Assembly (NCBI GenBank): GCA_964528595.1
Contig: CAZGTM010000013.1
Coordinates: 9,375-73,374 of the forward strand
Length of the DNA stretch: 64,000 nucleotides
Origin: CAYFKJ01 sp964528595
GTDB lineage: Bacteria; Pseudomonadota; Alphaproteobacteria; UBA2966
Direction: 5' to 3'
Shown here: one piece after another, positions 25,698 to 33,754 of the stretch
Numbering within the stretch: position 1 is the stretch's first letter
How the letters are laid out: the number at the start of each line of letters is the position of its first letter
Made by a program: the position numbers and the translations under genes
The notes under the pieces: generated by a model
Databases searched by the model: none
Told to the model about the DNA's origin: nothing
What the model saw: the letters and a program-made list of their open reading frames with translations, nothing else

Positions 25698-27154
25698 CCG
25701 CCCCGAAAATCCGCGTCGAGGAAATCGAACTCTATGAACGCGACGTCGTGCTGCGTCTACCGTTCCGGTTTGGCGTCGTCACTTTGCGCGAGGCGCCCCA
25801 GGCCTTCGCCCGCATCCGGGTCAGCGACGAGGCCGGCCACTCGGGCTGGGGCATGTCGGCCGAGGTGCTGGCGCCCAAGTGGTTCGACAAGAACGAAGCG
25901 CTGACCAATGAGGAAAACTTCGACCAGTTGCGCACCGCCCTGTCGCTGTCGCGCGACGCCTTCCTGGCGGTGGGCACGACGACGGCGTACGGCCTGCCGG
26001 TTGCCTGCCATCACGAGCACGTCCTGGCGGCGCGCCTGCGCGGCATGAATTCGCTGGTGGCGACCTACGGTCCGGCGTTGTTGAACCGGGCGGTGCTGGA
26101 TGCGCTCTGCGGCATTCACAACATGTCGTTCTATCGGGCCATTCAGACGAACCTGCCGGGCATCGATCTTTCCATGACGTCCGACCTGGCGGGGCTCGAT
26201 CTAACCCGCTTTCTCGGTAATCTTGCGCCGTCAAAGTCGGTTCACGCCCGCCACACCGTCGGCATGATCGATCCTCTGACGGCGGCCGACCAATTGGCGG
26301 CGGACCGCGTCGACGACGGCCTGCCGGAGACTTTGGAAGAGATCGTCACGGCTTACGGCCACCGCTACTTCAAGGTCAAGGTCGGTGGTGACCTCAGGGC
26401 CGATATCGACCGCTTGTCGGCGGTGGCGGACGTCTTGGACCGCCAGGCTGGGGATTACCGCCTGTCGCTCGACGGCAACGAACAGTACGAAGACGCTGCC
26501 GGCGTCCTCGAATTGCTCGACGAAATGGACGCGACGCCGGCGCTCGACAAGTTCCGTACGGCCATCCTGTTCGTCGAACAGCCTATAAAACGCGCCACTG
26601 CGCTCAACGAGGACGTCACACCGATTGCGGCGCGCTATCCCGTCATCATCGATGAATCGGACGGTAACTTCGATGCCTTCCCCACAGCGCGCATGCGCGG
26701 CTACCGCGGCGTTTCATCGAAGACCTGCAAGGGCTTCTATAAGTCGATCCTCAACACCGCCCGCTGCCAGGTCTGGACGGACGAGGAGCAGGGCACCGAC
26801 AAGGCGGAACTCGGCCCCTATTTCATGTCGGCGGAGGATCTGACAATTCAGGGTGGCGTCGGCCTGCAGCAGGATCTGGCGCTGATAAATCTCCTGGGTC
26901 TCGAGCACGTCGAGCGCAACGGCCACCACTACGTTCACGGCATGACCGGCGCGGGCGCGCCTGCCGGTGAGCAGAAGGCTTTCGCCGACGCCCATCCCGG
27001 GCTCTACCGGCATGAGAACGGGGAGACCTTCGTCAATATCGAGGATGGAAAGCTTGACCTGAGCTCGCTCGACGGCATCGGCTTTGCGACAGGCACGGAA
27101 CCCGACTGGAACTCGATGCGCGAAATGGATTTAACGGTAAAGGACTTCACCTGA
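25694..27154 (+). CDS. enolase-superfamily (mandelate racemase/muconate-lactonizing type) enzyme
   Basis: A 486-residue member of the enolase superfamily, clearly longer than the usual 370-400. Barrel signatures are present: Lys227 and Lys229 in YFKVKVGG (KxK base), metal ligands Asp260 (LSLDGNEQY), Glu295 (FVEQPIKR) and Asp320 (IIDESDGNFD). The layout fits a dehydratase or epimerase acting on a carboxylate-bearing sugar acid or related compound. Extra length lies in the N-terminal part and in a roughly 90-residue C-terminal extension. It is coupled to tetR and to the downstream oxidoreductase by 1-4 bp overlaps. The subgroup is not one I recognise, so the reaction is open. Confidence 0.82.
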   Translation: MTAPKIRVEEIELYERDVVLRLPFRFGVVTLREAPQAFARIRVSDEAGHSGWGMSAEVLAPKWFDKNEALTNEENFDQLRTALSLSRDAFLAVGTTTAYGLPVACHHEHVLAARLRGMNSLVATYGPALLNRAVLDALCGIHNMSFYRAIQTNLPGIDLSMTSDLAGLDLTRFLGNLAPSKSVHARHTVGMIDPLTAADQLAADRVDDGLPETLEEIVTAYGHRYFKVKVGGDLRADIDRLSAVADVLDRQAGDYRLSLDGNEQYEDAAGVLELLDEMDATPALDKFRTAILFVEQPIKRATALNEDVTPIAARYPVIIDESDGNFDAFPTARMRGYRGVSSKTCKGFYKSILNTARCQVWTDEEQGTDKAELGPYFMSAEDLTIQGGVGLQQDLALINLLGLEHVERNGHHYVHGMTGAGAPAGEQKAFADAHPGLYRHENGETFVNIEDGKLDLSSLDGIGFATGTEPDWNSMREMDLTVKDFT

Positions 27155-28305
27155 TGGCGGACATTCGATTGGGCCTTATCATGCACGGCGTCACCGGACG
27201 CATGGGCATGAACCAGCATCTCATACGCTCGATCCTGGCGATCCGGGCCGAGGGCGGCGTGGTGCTGAAGAACGGCGATCGGGTGATGCCCGATCCCATC
27301 CTGGTGGGGCGCAACGCCGACAAGATCGAACGCTTGGCCAAAGCCCACGGTGTGGAGCGCTGGACCGCCGATCTCGACGCCGCGCTGGCCAATCCGGACG
27401 ACGCCATGTTCTTCGACGCCGGTACGACCCAGATGCGCGCCGAATTGCTGAAGCGCGCGATGGATGCGGGCAAGGACGTCTACTGTGAGAAGCCCATCGC
27501 CGAGACACTGGACGTGGCTCTGGACGTCGCCCGTTACGGCAAGGAAAAGGGCGTCAAAAACGGCGTCGTGCACGACAAACTGTCGCTACCCGGTCTCCTC
27601 AAACTCAAGCGCTTGCGCGACACCGGTTTCTTCGGCCGTATCCTCAGCGTGCGCGGCGAATTCGGTTACTGGGTATTCGAAGGCGACTGGCAGGAAGCTC
27701 AGCGACCCTCGTGGAACTACCGCAAAGCGGACGGCGGCGGCATCATCCTCGACATGCTGTGCCATTGGCGCTACGTGCTCGACAACACCATCGCGCCCGT
27801 AAAGGCGGTGAGCTGTCTGGGCGCCAACCATATCCCCAAGCGCTGGGACGAGTACGGCGACGAATACGACGCCGATGCCGACGATGCGGCCTATGCCACC
27901 TTCGAGCTCGAAGGTGGCATCATCGCCCAGCTCAATTCATCGTGGTGCACCCGCGTCCGCCGCGACGATTTGGTGACTTTCCACGTCGACGGCACGCACG
28001 GCTCGGCGGTGGCGGGGCTGCATTCCTGCCGCAGCCAGGCGCGCTGGAACACGCCCAAGCCCGTCTGGAACCCGGACGAGCCACAAAAGCTCGATTTCTT
28101 CGACCAATGGCAGGAGGTGCCGGACAACACCGTCTTCGACAACGGCTTCAAGAGCCAGTGGGAGATGTTCATCCGTCATGTCTACGAGGACGCGCCCTGG
28201 TCCTATGATCTCCTGTCCGGGGCCAAGGGCGTGCAGCTCGCCGAACTGGGCCTGCAGAGTTGGGCCGAACGGCGTTGGCTCGACGTACCGGAACTGGAGC
28301 TCTGA
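27154..28305 (+). CDS. Gfo/Idh/MocA-family oxidoreductase
   Basis: A 383-residue NAD(P)-dependent sugar or polyol dehydrogenase. The N-terminal Rossmann domain starts GVTGRMGMNQH, and the consensus CEKPIAE carries the family's catalytic Lys113. A C-terminal alpha/beta dimer domain with GGGIILDMLCHWRY follows. Its ATG shares one base with the preceding stop (TGATG). With the DUF993 and isomerase genes it suggests oxidation of a ring hydroxyl followed by carbon-skeleton cleavage. Confidence 0.9.
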   Translation: MADIRLGLIMHGVTGRMGMNQHLIRSILAIRAEGGVVLKNGDRVMPDPILVGRNADKIERLAKAHGVERWTADLDAALANPDDAMFFDAGTTQMRAELLKRAMDAGKDVYCEKPIAETLDVALDVARYGKEKGVKNGVVHDKLSLPGLLKLKRLRDTGFFGRILSVRGEFGYWVFEGDWQEAQRPSWNYRKADGGGIILDMLCHWRYVLDNTIAPVKAVSCLGANHIPKRWDEYGDEYDADADDAAYATFELEGGIIAQLNSSWCTRVRRDDLVTFHVDGTHGSAVAGLHSCRSQARWNTPKPVWNPDEPQKLDFFDQWQEVPDNTVFDNGFKSQWEMFIRHVYEDAPWSYDLLSGAKGVQLAELGLQSWAERRWLDVPELEL

Positions 28306-28307
28306 TC

Positions 28308-29474
28308 ATGCCGAGCGTCGCCCTGCCCACCGCCGACGGCGCGGTCGAACAATACGAAGCGGGGGAGCCCCGCGATTTTTCCGTCAACGGCGCTGCGTTC
28401 ACCCGCATCGCTTATTCGGCGGCCCACGTTGTCGCCGATCCCTATTCAGACGCGGACCCCTGGCTCGACATGGCCCTCGACTGGGACGCCACCATCGCCT
28501 ACCGGCGGCATATCTGGTCGCTCGGTCTGGGGGTGGCCGAGGCCATGGATACCGCCCAGCGCGGCATGGGGCTCGACTGGCCCACCTCGCTCGAACTGAT
28601 CAGGCAATCCGTCGCCGCCGCCGCCGATTTCGACGGCGCCGCCCTGGTGGCCTGCGGCGCCGGCACCGATCACATTGCCCCCGATCCGTCGTTGAGCGTC
28701 GACGACGTCATCGCGGCCTACGAGGAACAGTGCGCGGCGGTGGAGGCGGCGGGCGGACGCATCATCCTGATGGCCAGCCGCGCCCTGGCGGCGGCAGCCA
28801 AATCGCCCGACGACTACGCCACCGTTTACGGCCGTATCCTGGGCCAGGTGAAGGAGCCCGTCATTATCCACTGGCTGGGCGAGATGTTCGATCCGGCTCT
28901 GGAAGGCTACTGGGGGCACGGCGACCACCTGGCAGCGATGGACGTTTGTCTCGATATCCTGGCCGACAACGCCGCCAAGATCGACGGCATCAAGATTTCT
29001 TTGCTGGACGATCAAAAGGAGATTTCCATGCGCCGGCGCCTGCCCGAGGGCGTGAGCATGTATACGGGCGACGATTTCAACTACCCCGATTTGATCGCCG
29101 GCGACGATGAAGGCTATTCCGACGCGCTCCTCGGCATCTTCGACGCCATCGCCCCGGCGGCTAGCGCCGCGCTCGGGGCCATGGCGCGCCAGGACATGGT
29201 AGCCTATCACGATATCCTGGCGCCCACGGTGCCATTGTCGCGCCACATCTTCAAAGTTCCGACCCGGTTCTACAAGACCGGCGTCGTCTTCATGGCCTAT
29301 CTGAATGGCCATCAGGAGCACTTCGTGATGGTCGGCGGGCAGGAGAGCGCGCGCTCGGCCCAGCACCTGGGCGAACTGTTCCGCCTGGCCGACAAGGCGG
29401 GATTGCTGGCCGACCCGGAGGAAGCCTGCGCCCGGGCCGATATCGTCATGGCCGCCCACGGTATCGGCGTCTGA
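28308..29474 (+). CDS. DUF993 family protein (DapA-like TIM barrel)
   Basis: A 388-residue protein of the uncharacterised DUF993 group, which is distantly related to dihydrodipicolinate synthase. PVIIHWLGEMFDPALEGYWG, IDGIKISLLDDQKE (with a lysine where class I aldolases place the Schiff base) and GDDFNYPDLIAGD are the conserved-looking blocks. The ATG at 28308 follows the previous stop by 2 bp. DUF993 genes tend to occur beside Gfo/Idh/MocA and TIM-barrel isomerase genes, as here, so a retro-aldol or lyase step on an oxidised sugar is a reasonable hypothesis, not a demonstrated function. Confidence 0.8.
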   Translation: MPSVALPTADGAVEQYEAGEPRDFSVNGAAFTRIAYSAAHVVADPYSDADPWLDMALDWDATIAYRRHIWSLGLGVAEAMDTAQRGMGLDWPTSLELIRQSVAAAADFDGAALVACGAGTDHIAPDPSLSVDDVIAAYEEQCAAVEAAGGRIILMASRALAAAAKSPDDYATVYGRILGQVKEPVIIHWLGEMFDPALEGYWGHGDHLAAMDVCLDILADNAAKIDGIKISLLDDQKEISMRRRLPEGVSMYTGDDFNYPDLIAGDDEGYSDALLGIFDAIAPAASAALGAMARQDMVAYHDILAPTVPLSRHIFKVPTRFYKTGVVFMAYLNGHQEHFVMVGGQESARSAQHLGELFRLADKAGLLADPEEACARADIVMAAHGIGV

Positions 29475-29476
29475 CC

Positions 29477-30298
29477 ATGGCCGATCTCGCACGTCTGTCG
29501 CTCAACACCGCCACCGTCAAACTACAGTGGTCGCTCGAACAATGTATCGAGGGTTGCGCCCGGCACGGCATCCCCGGCATCGCCCCCTGGCGCGACAAGC
29601 TGGACGAAATGGGCGCTGGCAAGGCCGCTCGCCATATTGCGGATGCCGGTCTCGGCGTCAGCGGTCTGGCGCGGGGCGGCATGTTTCCCGCCGAGGACGA
29701 CGCGGGCCGCCGCGCCGCGCTCGACGATAACCGCAGCGCCGTCGACGACGCCAAGACCATCGGGGCGGCTTGCCTCGTGCTGGTGGTCGGTGGTCTGCCG
29801 GGCGATTCCAAGGACATCGCCGACGCCCGCGCCCAGGTCCATGACGGCATCGCCGCCACCCTGGAATACGCCCGCGAGGTCGGCATGCCGCTGGCCATCG
29901 AACCGCTGCATCCCATGTACGCCGCCGACCGCGCCTGCGTGAATACGCTGGGGCAGGCGCTCGACATCTGCGACGACCTGGGCGACGGCCTTGGGGTGGC
30001 GGTCGACGTCTACCACGTCTGGTGGGATCCCGACCTCCGGGCCCAGATCGCCCGGGCGGGCAACCGCGTCTTTGCCTTCCACACCTGCGACTGGCTGGTG
30101 CCGACCCGCGATCTCCTGCTCGACCGCGGCATGATGGGCGACGGCGTCATCGACATTCCCCAAATCCGCGGATGGGTCGAAGCCACCAGTTTCAACGGCT
30201 TCTGCGAATGCGAAATATTCTCCGCCGAGAACTGGTGGAAAAAGGATGCCGACGAGGTGCTCCAGACCGTGAAAGACCGCCACGAGACGTATGTTTGA
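29477..30298 (+). CDS. sugar phosphate isomerase/epimerase-type TIM barrel (AP endonuclease 2 family)
   Basis: A 273-residue xylose-isomerase-like barrel. Metal-binding positions are recognisable in IEPLHPMYAAD, VDVYHVWWDPD, FAFHTCDWLVP and the terminal ECEIFS. Members epimerise ketoses or dehydrate inosose-like intermediates (IolE, IolI, OtnI). It begins 2 bp after the DUF993 stop and closes the compact operon. The partnership with the oxidoreductase recalls inositol-type catabolism, but iolB, iolC and iolD homologues are absent here. Confidence 0.85.
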   Translation: MADLARLSLNTATVKLQWSLEQCIEGCARHGIPGIAPWRDKLDEMGAGKAARHIADAGLGVSGLARGGMFPAEDDAGRRAALDDNRSAVDDAKTIGAACLVLVVGGLPGDSKDIADARAQVHDGIAATLEYAREVGMPLAIEPLHPMYAADRACVNTLGQALDICDDLGDGLGVAVDVYHVWWDPDLRAQIARAGNRVFAFHTCDWLVPTRDLLLDRGMMGDGVIDIPQIRGWVEATSFNGFCECEIFSAENWWKKDADEVLQTVKDRHETYV

Positions 30299-30390
30299 AC
30301 CCTCGCTCCATTGACATTCCCGCATACGCTGGGAATTGGCGTATCCCGCCTCACACGACATAATGCTTCGGATTTTTTGGGGAGTACGAC

Positions 30391-31209
30391 ATGTCCGTTC
30401 TGGAATTCGATACCAACAATGCGATTGCTTACACGCATACGCCGCCGACGGCCGCCGACGGCAAGACCTTCGTTTTCTTCAACGCCCTGACCGGCGATGC
30501 CGGCATGTGGGAAGGGGAGATCGGCGAGGGGCTGCGGGCGGCCGGGCACGGCACCCTGTCGTTCAACTTTCGCGGCCAGGCGGGCAGCCCTATCGGGGAT
30601 GACGTGCAAATCAACGCAGCTCAAATGGCGGCGGACAGCGGCCGCGTTTTGGAGCACGTGAAGCCGGCCCGCGCCGTGTTGGTGGGGCTTTCGATCGGCG
30701 GATTGTTCGCCGTGCAGGCCTGGCTCGATGGGCTGGACGATGTCGAGGTGAGCGGCATCGTCTTCGTCAACACGCTGCGGCGCGACGGGCCCAGGCTCAA
30801 ATGGATCAACGACGGCATGATGCGCTGCGTCGAGATCGGCGGGCTCGACCTGATGCGCGATCTGTTCATGCCGCTGATCACCAACGAGGATTTCCAGGCC
30901 GAGGTGCGGCCCAATTTCCTGGGTGACGGCGGCTATACCGCGCTGACGCCGACCGACAACGACCACCGGCTGCTGGCCTGTGGCGGTACCGCAGATTGGG
31001 AGCTGCCTTACGAGAAGATCGACCTGCCGGTGCTGGTGATGACGGGTCAGCAGGACCGATTGTTCTACGTCGAGGCGGACGTCGCCGAACGCACGGCGCG
31101 CATGCCCAACGCCCGGCGCATCGACATGGCCGACGCCGCCCACATGATGCCGGCCGAAAGGTCCGGCGCCTTCACACAGGCGTTGCTGGACTTCGCAGGC
31201 GGCATCTAA
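30391..31209 (+). CDS. alpha/beta hydrolase
   Basis: A 272-residue serine hydrolase resembling 3-oxoadipate enol-lactonase/PcaD-type proteins. The nucleophile elbow is VGLSIGG with Ser101; the acid is probably the Asp in MTGQQDRLF, and the base the His in DAAHMMPAE. A GGGGAG ribosome site precedes the ATG. The gap of 92 bp from the previous operon leaves it open whether it belongs to the same transcript. Its stop directly abuts the start of the next gene. Substrate unknown: an ester or lactone. Confidence 0.88.
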   Translation: MSVLEFDTNNAIAYTHTPPTAADGKTFVFFNALTGDAGMWEGEIGEGLRAAGHGTLSFNFRGQAGSPIGDDVQINAAQMAADSGRVLEHVKPARAVLVGLSIGGLFAVQAWLDGLDDVEVSGIVFVNTLRRDGPRLKWINDGMMRCVEIGGLDLMRDLFMPLITNEDFQAEVRPNFLGDGGYTALTPTDNDHRLLACGGTADWELPYEKIDLPVLVMTGQQDRLFYVEADVAERTARMPNARRIDMADAAHMMPAERSGAFTQALLDFAGGI

Positions 31210-32130
31210 ATGGCGCTTTGGCACCGCCACGCGGGGCTTGCTTACCTTGCCGTATTTATCGGCGTGTTGGGTCATGCCTCGACGGAGTTTGTGGCGGTCC
31301 TGTCCGGTGTGGCCGGGCCGGAGCTCTCGGTCTGGCGTTTCCTGCTGGGCGGTCTGGGGCTGGTGATTCTGGCGCTGCTGTTTCCCGGCAGCCGTGATCT
31401 CATCGCACCACTCAAGACCCATTTCTGGCCGATCCTGCTGTTGTCCCTGTTAGGGGTCACGGTGGGTTATCTGGTGTTCCACTGGTCGCTCGACTTCGCC
31501 AACGTGCCGCAGGTGGCGACGACGGTGACGACCATCCCGATCTTCGTCGCCCTAGCCAACCTCGTGGTCAACCGCCAGCCCATCACCCGGGCTAAGGCGG
31601 TGAGCGGCGTCTGCGCCATCGTCGGCATCGCACTCTTGATCACCGACGGCTACCTCGCGCGTCTGGCGGGATCGGGCGGCAACCTCCTCGGCGTCTTCCT
31701 GGCCACCGCCTGCGCCGCCGCCGTCGCCGCCTATTCCGTTCTGGTGCGGCCCATCGTGGCGGAGTACGGCGCCCTGCGCATCACGGCCATCACAATGATG
31801 ATCGGGGGCATCGGGTTGTGGCTGCTGGTTGGGCTGACGTTCGGGGTTTGGGCGGCGCCGTCACGCCTTAGCGAACTACCGGCGGCCGGATTGGTTGCGT
31901 TGCTGGTCATCGCTTTCTGGAACACCACGATCACACAGTTCCTTTGGATCGGCGGACTTGCGGCCGTACCAGACATCACGCGAGGGAGTTATCTATTCTT
32001 CCTCAAGCCCGTGATCGCCGCCGGTCTCGCCGTCCTGATCCTGGGCCAGGACATCACAGGCGTACAGATGCTGGCCATCGTCGTGGTCTGCGCCTCTGTT
32101 TTCGGAGAAGTGGTCCTCGCCAGGCGTTAA
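31210..32130 (+). CDS. EamA/DMT-family transporter
   Basis: A 306-residue protein of ten predicted membrane helices with two EamA repeats. It starts at the base after the hydrolase stop, so the two are cotranscribed. Its own stop interlocks with the convergent KDPGal aldolase stop in TTAA. Probably a metabolite exporter or importer linked to the hydrolase product. Confidence 0.88.
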   Translation: MALWHRHAGLAYLAVFIGVLGHASTEFVAVLSGVAGPELSVWRFLLGGLGLVILALLFPGSRDLIAPLKTHFWPILLLSLLGVTVGYLVFHWSLDFANVPQVATTVTTIPIFVALANLVVNRQPITRAKAVSGVCAIVGIALLITDGYLARLAGSGGNLLGVFLATACAAAVAAYSVLVRPIVAEYGALRITAITMMIGGIGLWLLVGLTFGVWAAPSRLSELPAAGLVALLVIAFWNTTITQFLWIGGLAAVPDITRGSYLFFLKPVIAAGLAVLILGQDITGVQMLAIVVVCASVFGEVVLARR

Positions 32131-32795
32131 GGGCGTTCGGGCAAGCGCTCGATTTCGGCCACCAGCCTTACCGCGCGGTCGGAGACTTCGTCCACGGAAC
32201 GGTCCGGCGCATAGAGCGCCGAGCCGATGCCGAAGCCGCGCGCACCCGCCGCCCAATAGTCCGCCATGTTGCGCACGTCGACGCCGCCGACGGCCAGCAC
32301 GGGCACCTGGGCCGGCAGTACCGCCATCATGGCCTTGAGGATCGCTGGCGGGCAGCCCTCGGCGGGGAATAGTTTGAGGGCGTGCGCCCCGGCGGCGACG
32401 GCGTCAAAGGCTTCGCTGGGCGTCGCGAATCCTGGCATGGAGGCCATACCGAATTCGACGGCGGCTTTGATGATCTGGCGGTCGGTGTTGGGGCTGACGG
32501 CGAGCTGGCTGCCGATGTTGGCGGCCTTGGCGACCTGTTCCCTGGTCAGCGCCGTGCCGGCTCCGATCGTGGCGTTTGCGCCGAACGCTTCCGCCAGCAA
32601 CTCCACACTTTCCAGCGCCGCCGGTGAGTTGAGCGGCACCTCGATGATGCGGATGCCCGCGTCGATCAGGCTGCGCCCGACATTTTCCGCCTCCGGCGGC
32701 GTGATGCCCCTGAGGATGGCGACGACGGGCATCGCCGCCAGGTTATCGAGGAACTTTTCGGCGGCGGTTTTGAACTGGTACTGGGTGACGGCCAT
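32127..32795 (-). CDS. dgoA: 2-dehydro-3-deoxy-6-phosphogalactonate (KDPGal) aldolase
   Basis: A 222-residue class I aldolase cleaving KDPGal (or KDPG) to pyruvate and glyceraldehyde 3-phosphate. The Schiff-base Lys141 is in ALKLFPAE and the catalytic Glu52 in IIEVPLNSPAA; the PLNSP form typifies KDPGal aldolases, whereas KDPG aldolases read TLRTP. The ATG at 32795 is supported by GGGGGTGG. A longer frame upstream overlaps the regulatory region and is not used. It is divergent from a GntR regulator, and a sugar-acid dehydratase follows that regulator. No 2-keto-3-deoxygalactonate kinase (dgoK) is in the window. Confidence 0.85.
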   Translation of the reverse strand: MAVTQYQFKTAAEKFLDNLAAMPVVAILRGITPPEAENVGRSLIDAGIRIIEVPLNSPAALESVELLAEAFGANATIGAGTALTREQVAKAANIGSQLAVSPNTDRQIIKAAVEFGMASMPGFATPSEAFDAVAAGAHALKLFPAEGCPPAILKAMMAVLPAQVPVLAVGGVDVRNMADYWAAGARGFGIGSALYAPDRSVDEVSDRAVRLVAEIERLPERP

Positions 32796-32989
32796 TTCCA
32801 CCCCCTGGCGGCAGCGTCTGGTGCTTGACTCCGGTATGGAGCGGGCCCCACTATATGAGCATATAATATGATGATTGTCGCTCATGGCCAAGCAACTCGG
32901 CTGAATTCTTGGCCAAACGCGGACGATGATCAATAAGAACACGACGTCAGGTCGGGCCGGGAATGCCGGGAAAGGCATGATTGGGAGCG

Positions 32990-33718
32990 ATGAACGAGAC
33001 GCACACGCAGATCCGGACCTATTCCCGCCGCAGCCTGCACGGCCAGGTGGCGCACGATATCGGCGCGCGTATCCTGCAAGGCGAATTGGCGCCGGGTCAG
33101 GTCCTGCCTAACGAATCGCAACTCAGCACCGAACTCAGCGTCAGCCGCACCGCCCTGCGCGAGGCCATCAAGGTTCTCGCCGCCAAGGGATTGGTCGAAT
33201 CGCGGCCCAAGACCGGCACCAAGGTGCGCCGGCGCGAGGACTGGAACCTTTTGGATCCCGATATCCTGTCGTGGTTGTTCGCCGCCGGGCCCAACGTGCC
33301 GGCGACGGACATGCTGTTTGAGGTGCGCGAGATCGTCGAACCGGCCGCCGCGGCCATGGCGGCCACCAACCGGGACGAGGCGCAAATCGCCGCCATCAGC
33401 GCCGCCTACGAGGGCATGGTTGCCGCCGGCGACGACGTACCCGCCGGCATCGAGCCGGATCTCAGGTTTCACCAGTTGATTCTGGCCGCCACCGGGAACG
33501 AACTGCTGCGCTCGCTGGGTTCGATGATCGAAACCGCGCTGGCGGCGAGCTTTGCCGCGTCCAATGCGATGCTCAAGGCCAACGCGCTGCCGCAGCACAA
33601 AGCCGTGCTCGACGCCATCATCGCGCAGGATCCCGATACCGCCAGCAGCACCATGCGGCATTTGTTGAAGGAAGCGCGCAGGAGCGTGCTTCAATTTATC
33701 GCCGACCGGGATGCCTGA
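32990..33718 (+). CDS. GntR-family (FadR/FCD subgroup) transcriptional regulator
   Basis: A 242-residue regulator. The N-terminal winged helix includes VAHDIGARILQGELAPGQVLPNE, SVSRTALREAIKVLAAKGLVE and TGTKV; the C-terminal FCD effector domain carries Asp/His metal ligands (LRFHQLILAATGN). Start ATG 32990 follows GGGAG. Flanked by KDPGal aldolase and a sugar-acid dehydratase, it resembles DgoR, and probably responds to a sugar acid or keto-deoxy intermediate. Confidence 0.9.
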   Translation: MNETHTQIRTYSRRSLHGQVAHDIGARILQGELAPGQVLPNESQLSTELSVSRTALREAIKVLAAKGLVESRPKTGTKVRRREDWNLLDPDILSWLFAAGPNVPATDMLFEVREIVEPAAAAMAATNRDEAQIAAISAAYEGMVAAGDDVPAGIEPDLRFHQLILAATGNELLRSLGSMIETALAASFAASNAMLKANALPQHKAVLDAIIAQDPDTASSTMRHLLKEARRSVLQFIADRDA

Positions 33719-33754
33719 TCTGCCCGTCGGCGGCCACCCGTCGGAGGTCGGTAA

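Noticed and set aside
8778..32130. Convergent gene pairs sharing interlocked TTAA stop codons (8778-8781 and 32127-32130)
   Set aside because: Real and neat, but a common consequence of dense coding; no further signal suggests a function.
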